Positions 61,540-64,000 of a DNA stretch of 64,000 nucleotides are shown here, piece after piece. A model generated the notes under the pieces. The model searched no databases, was not told the origin of the DNA, and saw nothing but the letters and a program-made list of their open reading frames with translations. This DNA comes from Flavobacteriaceae bacterium (GTDB taxonomy: Bacteria; Bacteroidota; Bacteroidia; Flavobacteriales; Flavobacteriaceae): contig JASBUG010000030.1 in the NCBI GenBank assembly GCA_030148025.1, positions 147,046-211,045 of the forward strand, in the 5' to 3' direction. The position numbers and the translations under genes were made by a program. The stretch's first letter is position 1. Every line of letters starts with the position of its first letter.

Positions 61540-62643
61540 ATGAAAAAAAGTATTTACCTAACGTCAATTGCATTTTTAGTATCTGTTACAACTTTTGCAC
61601 AGTTTCATACAATGAATATTCCACAATCAAGTCCTAAAGTACAGGAAAGTCAGAGAGTAGGAATTACAGATATTACAATTAATTATAATAGTCCGGCATT
61701 ACGAGGTCGAGATGTATGGAATAACCCCGATATAATTCCGCAAGAAGGTGATCCTTATGCATGGAGAGCTGGTGCGAATATGAACACTACTATAGAATTT
61801 AGTACTGATGTAATTATTGAAGGGCAAAATTTAAAGGCTGGATTATATGGTTTCCATATCATTCCAAAAAATGACACCTATACCTTATTATTTGCACATA
61901 ACAATCACCAATGGGGAAGTTATTATCTAGATGTTGATAAAGATGTTACATTAAAAGTAACGGTAAACCCAGAAGCTTGTGCTAAGTCCGAACAGTTAGA
62001 TTACGAGTTTTTAAACAGAACAGAAAACTCTGTTGTAGTAGGAATAGAATGGGGAGAGAAACGTATTCCTTTTAAAGTAGAGGTAGACCTTAATAAAACA
62101 GTTGTCGAAAGTTTTAGAAGCGAGTTAAGAGGAATTAATACTTACCATTGGCAAGCTTGGAATGATGCTGCACAGTGGTGTTTAAATCACGACACCAATT
62201 TAGATGAAGCTTTGGAGTGGGTAAATCGCTCAATTAATGGCGGTTATGGAGGTTTTGCTGCTGATAAGAACATGACCAACATGTCTACAAAGATTAGGTT
62301 ATTGAAAAAGTTGAATAAGTCTGAAGAAGTGTCTAGCACTATTGCTGAAGCTAAAAGCATGAATACAACAGTTTATGAAGCAAATAGTTTTAGTGGTTTT
62401 TTAATTCAAAATGGTTACTATAAAGATGCTTTAGAATATTGTAATACATCTTTAAAATCTAATCCAGATACATGGTTTTTAGAGCTAAATAGAGGAATCA
62501 GTCAGTATTTCTTAAACAACAAAAAAGCAGCTATTAAGGATGTTAAAAAAGCCCTAAAAACAACTCCACAACAATATCAAGCAAGATTAGGAGAGATCAT
62601 CAAAGAAATAGAAATGGGGACTTACAAATTACCTGGAAACTAA
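61540..62643 (+). CDS. Secreted DUF2911-TPR protein
   Basis: 367 residues. A signal peptide (IAFLVSVTTFAQ) is followed by the DUF2911 domain with ITINYNSPALRGRDVW, PYAWRAGANMNTTIEF and AGLYGFHIIP, then helical TPR-like repeats (ALEYCNTSLKSNPDTWFLEL). DUF2911 proteins are abundant secreted proteins of Bacteroidota with unknown biochemical role. It is divergent from the AraC gene. Confidence 0.88.
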   Translation: MKKSIYLTSIAFLVSVTTFAQFHTMNIPQSSPKVQESQRVGITDITINYNSPALRGRDVWNNPDIIPQEGDPYAWRAGANMNTTIEFSTDVIIEGQNLKAGLYGFHIIPKNDTYTLLFAHNNHQWGSYYLDVDKDVTLKVTVNPEACAKSEQLDYEFLNRTENSVVVGIEWGEKRIPFKVEVDLNKTVVESFRSELRGINTYHWQAWNDAAQWCLNHDTNLDEALEWVNRSINGGYGGFAADKNMTNMSTKIRLLKKLNKSEEVSSTIAEAKSMNTTVYEANSFSGFLIQNGYYKDALEYCNTSLKSNPDTWFLELNRGISQYFLNNKKAAIKDVKKALKTTPQQYQARLGEIIKEIEMGTYKLPGN

Positions 62644-62663
62644 TTCAAATAATACTATACAGT

Positions 62664-62736
62664 AAATCGGGGGTGACATTAAAGAGGTTGATGGTTTTCC
62701 TCTTTATAAAAATGGAGTTAGTTGCTCCCGATTTTT
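62664..62736 (+). terminator. Branched terminator structure
   Basis: AAATCGGG (62664-62671) pairs with CCCGATTT (62727-62734), and inside this loop AAAGAGG (62681-62687) pairs with CCTCTTT (62699-62705). A T-run ends the structure. Confidence 0.6.
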
Positions 62737-62767
62737 CTACTCTCAAAAATAATTAAAAGAAAATTAA

Positions 62768-64000
62768 ATGAAGAAACTGAAGTACATAAGTGCAATTATG
62801 TTATTGCTAATTGTTCAAAACTCTTTAGAGGCACAAACTCTAAAAAGATCGGGAATGCTTGGTGTTATGATGCAAACGCTTACTGATAGTATTGCTAAAG
62901 CTAATGGTTTAAAGGTAAATGAAGGAGTTCACATAACGACTGTCATGCCTAATTCTACATTTTCAAATTTGGGAGTAAAACAAGGTGATATTTTAACTAA
63001 GTTAAATGGTACTAAAGTAAATACCATACAAGATGTATTAGCAATTACTCGTCCACTCTATGAAGGCGATAAAATTGAAGCTGAGTACTATTCTAATAAT
63101 AAAAAAGCAAATAAAACAACGTCTTTATTAGGAAGATCGATCGAGGCTTTTGCAAATGGCAATGTTACTTACGATGAAGTAGTTTATGAAGGGAATGTTC
63201 TTAGAACAATACTGGTAACTCCAAAAAATAAAATTAAGGCACCTGTTGTATATTTTTTACAGGGATATACTTGCGGAGCAGTAGAAACTTTTTCAGATGA
63301 TAATCCATCAAAAAAACTTTTTAACGATTGGCTTAATGCTGGATTCGCTGTCTACAGAATAGAAAAACCTGGAGTAGGAGATAGTAAAAGTAAAAAGCAT
63401 TGTTCTGAGATTAGCTTTGATGAAGAGTTACAGGCGTTTAAAGAAGGCTATAAAGATCTATTACAAAAAGAAAATATCGATACCGAAAACATCTTTATGT
63501 TCGGTCACTCTATGGGAGGTGTTATTGCACCACTTTTAAATCAAATGAAATCACCAAGAGGTATTTTAACTTACGGTAGTATTGGGAAGAATTGGTATGA
63601 TTATATGATAGATTTATATACCGTTCAACCTAAACACTTTGGAGTGTCTGATGCTCAAATTAAGGAAGACAATAAAGTCAACTTAAAGTTTAATGATGAC
63701 TTTTTAATTAAAAAACTTTCAGGCGAAGAGATGCTTAAGAATAAAACTTATGCTGAGTTTTTTAATCAAGGAGATTTTCAAAACAACCAATACATAGGAC
63801 GTCATTTTGACTTTTGGCAAAATTTAGCAGATGTCGATATTCCTGGAGCATGGACAAAGGTCAAAACAAATGTTTTGGCAATGCATGGAGAGTTCGACAT
63901 ACAGGCAATTAACCCAAAAGGTGCGCAAAAAATAGCTGAGATAGTGAATAATAATGGAGGAAAAGGAGACTTCATTTTAGTTAAAAAAGCAGATCATGGA
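62768..64000 (+). CDS. PDZ - alpha/beta hydrolase (3' end outside window)
   Basis: 411 codons are present and the frame is open at the window end. A signal peptide (MKKLKYISAIMLLLIVQNS onward) is followed by a PDZ-like domain at about 30-105 (LGVMMQTL and LGVKQGDILTKLNG) and an alpha/beta-hydrolase with GHSMGG (Ser248), HGEFD for the acid and KADHG at the very end, where the catalytic His lies. It is probably a secreted peptidase or esterase of the S9/S33-like group. It follows a terminator, so it has its own promoter. Confidence 0.85.
   Translation, partial: MKKLKYISAIMLLLIVQNSLEAQTLKRSGMLGVMMQTLTDSIAKANGLKVNEGVHITTVMPNSTFSNLGVKQGDILTKLNGTKVNTIQDVLAITRPLYEGDKIEAEYYSNNKKANKTTSLLGRSIEAFANGNVTYDEVVYEGNVLRTILVTPKNKIKAPVVYFLQGYTCGAVETFSDDNPSKKLFNDWLNAGFAVYRIEKPGVGDSKSKKHCSEISFDEELQAFKEGYKDLLQKENIDTENIFMFGHSMGGVIAPLLNQMKSPRGILTYGSIGKNWYDYMIDLYTVQPKHFGVSDAQIKEDNKVNLKFNDDFLIKKLSGEEMLKNKTYAEFFNQGDFQNNQYIGRHFDFWQNLADVDIPGAWTKVKTNVLAMHGEFDIQAINPKGAQKIAEIVNNNGGKGDFILVKKADHG

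Noticed and set aside
1..64000. CRISPR arrays, tRNA and rRNA genes, insertion sequences
   Set aside because: No regularly spaced repeats with unique spacers, no tRNA or rRNA signature and no transposase gene were found by reading both strands.

Overview
The window reads as chromosomal DNA of a Bacteroidota member, most likely a Flavobacteriaceae species. The DNA is AT-rich, several promoters fit the Bacteroidota pattern (TTG/TTTG, about 17-23 bp, TAnnTTTG), and the gene families are typical: TlpA-like lipoproteins with a DUF4369-like domain, LytS/LytTR pairs, membrane-anchored AraC regulators, DUF6266, DUF2911 and VPS10/BNR-type proteins. I cannot fix the genus. No rRNA, tRNA or CRISPR array was seen.

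1-16.4 kb is core-like chromosome. It starts inside a serine hydrolase gene. A small conserved protein follows, then two tandem TPR histidine-kinase genes that arose by a 2.25-kb duplication which also copied the 3' end of the neighbouring gene. A leftward run follows (acpH-like, ggt, alkD-like, a hypothetical gene, an ATP-grasp gene). After it come glmM, an LpxL-like acyltransferase, a rhomboid protease, a TlpA-like lipoprotein and mnmE.

16.35-33.13 kb is an integrated mobile element of about 16.8 kb. It sits in the last codons of mnmE and is bounded by a 19-bp direct repeat (16346-16364 and 33114-33132). A tyrosine recombinase lies next to the left end. Recombinase-type repeats occur at both ends, and the left set is phased at exactly 20 bp. 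The element carries excisionase-like proteins, a putative rolling-circle replication initiator, and a dense defence cargo: an Eco57I-like DNA methyltransferase with a PLD-nuclease/SNF2-type helicase, a probable toxin-antitoxin-SecB-like-chaperone (TAC) trio, and an AbiE-like nucleotidyltransferase toxin with its HTH partner. It also holds a GC-rich, hairpin-rich non-coding stretch that may be an origin, and a DUF6266 protein. No relaxase or conjugation gene was seen.

33.2-53.6 kb is an accessory region rich in envelope hydrolases and membrane proteases. The rightward half has two copies of a cassette made of a TTG-started 7TM-AraC regulator and a CPBP-fold protein without catalytic residues, joined by 11-bp overlaps. 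It also has an intact CPBP protease, an NTF2-like protein, an S41-like peptidase, an esterase, a lipocalin-like protein and a retropepsin-like lipoprotein. The leftward half has a serine hydrolase, a C45-type NTN hydrolase with TPRs, a LytS/LytTR pair, two CPBP proteases, an S41 peptidase, a TlpA-like lipoprotein and a transglutaminase-like protein with calcium-binding repeats.

54-64 kb holds a large secreted VPS10/BNR-repeat protein, a serine hydrolase with TPRs, an AlkC-like DNA glycosylase, a third 7TM-AraC regulator, a DUF2911-TPR protein and a PDZ-alpha/beta-hydrolase gene cut by the window end.
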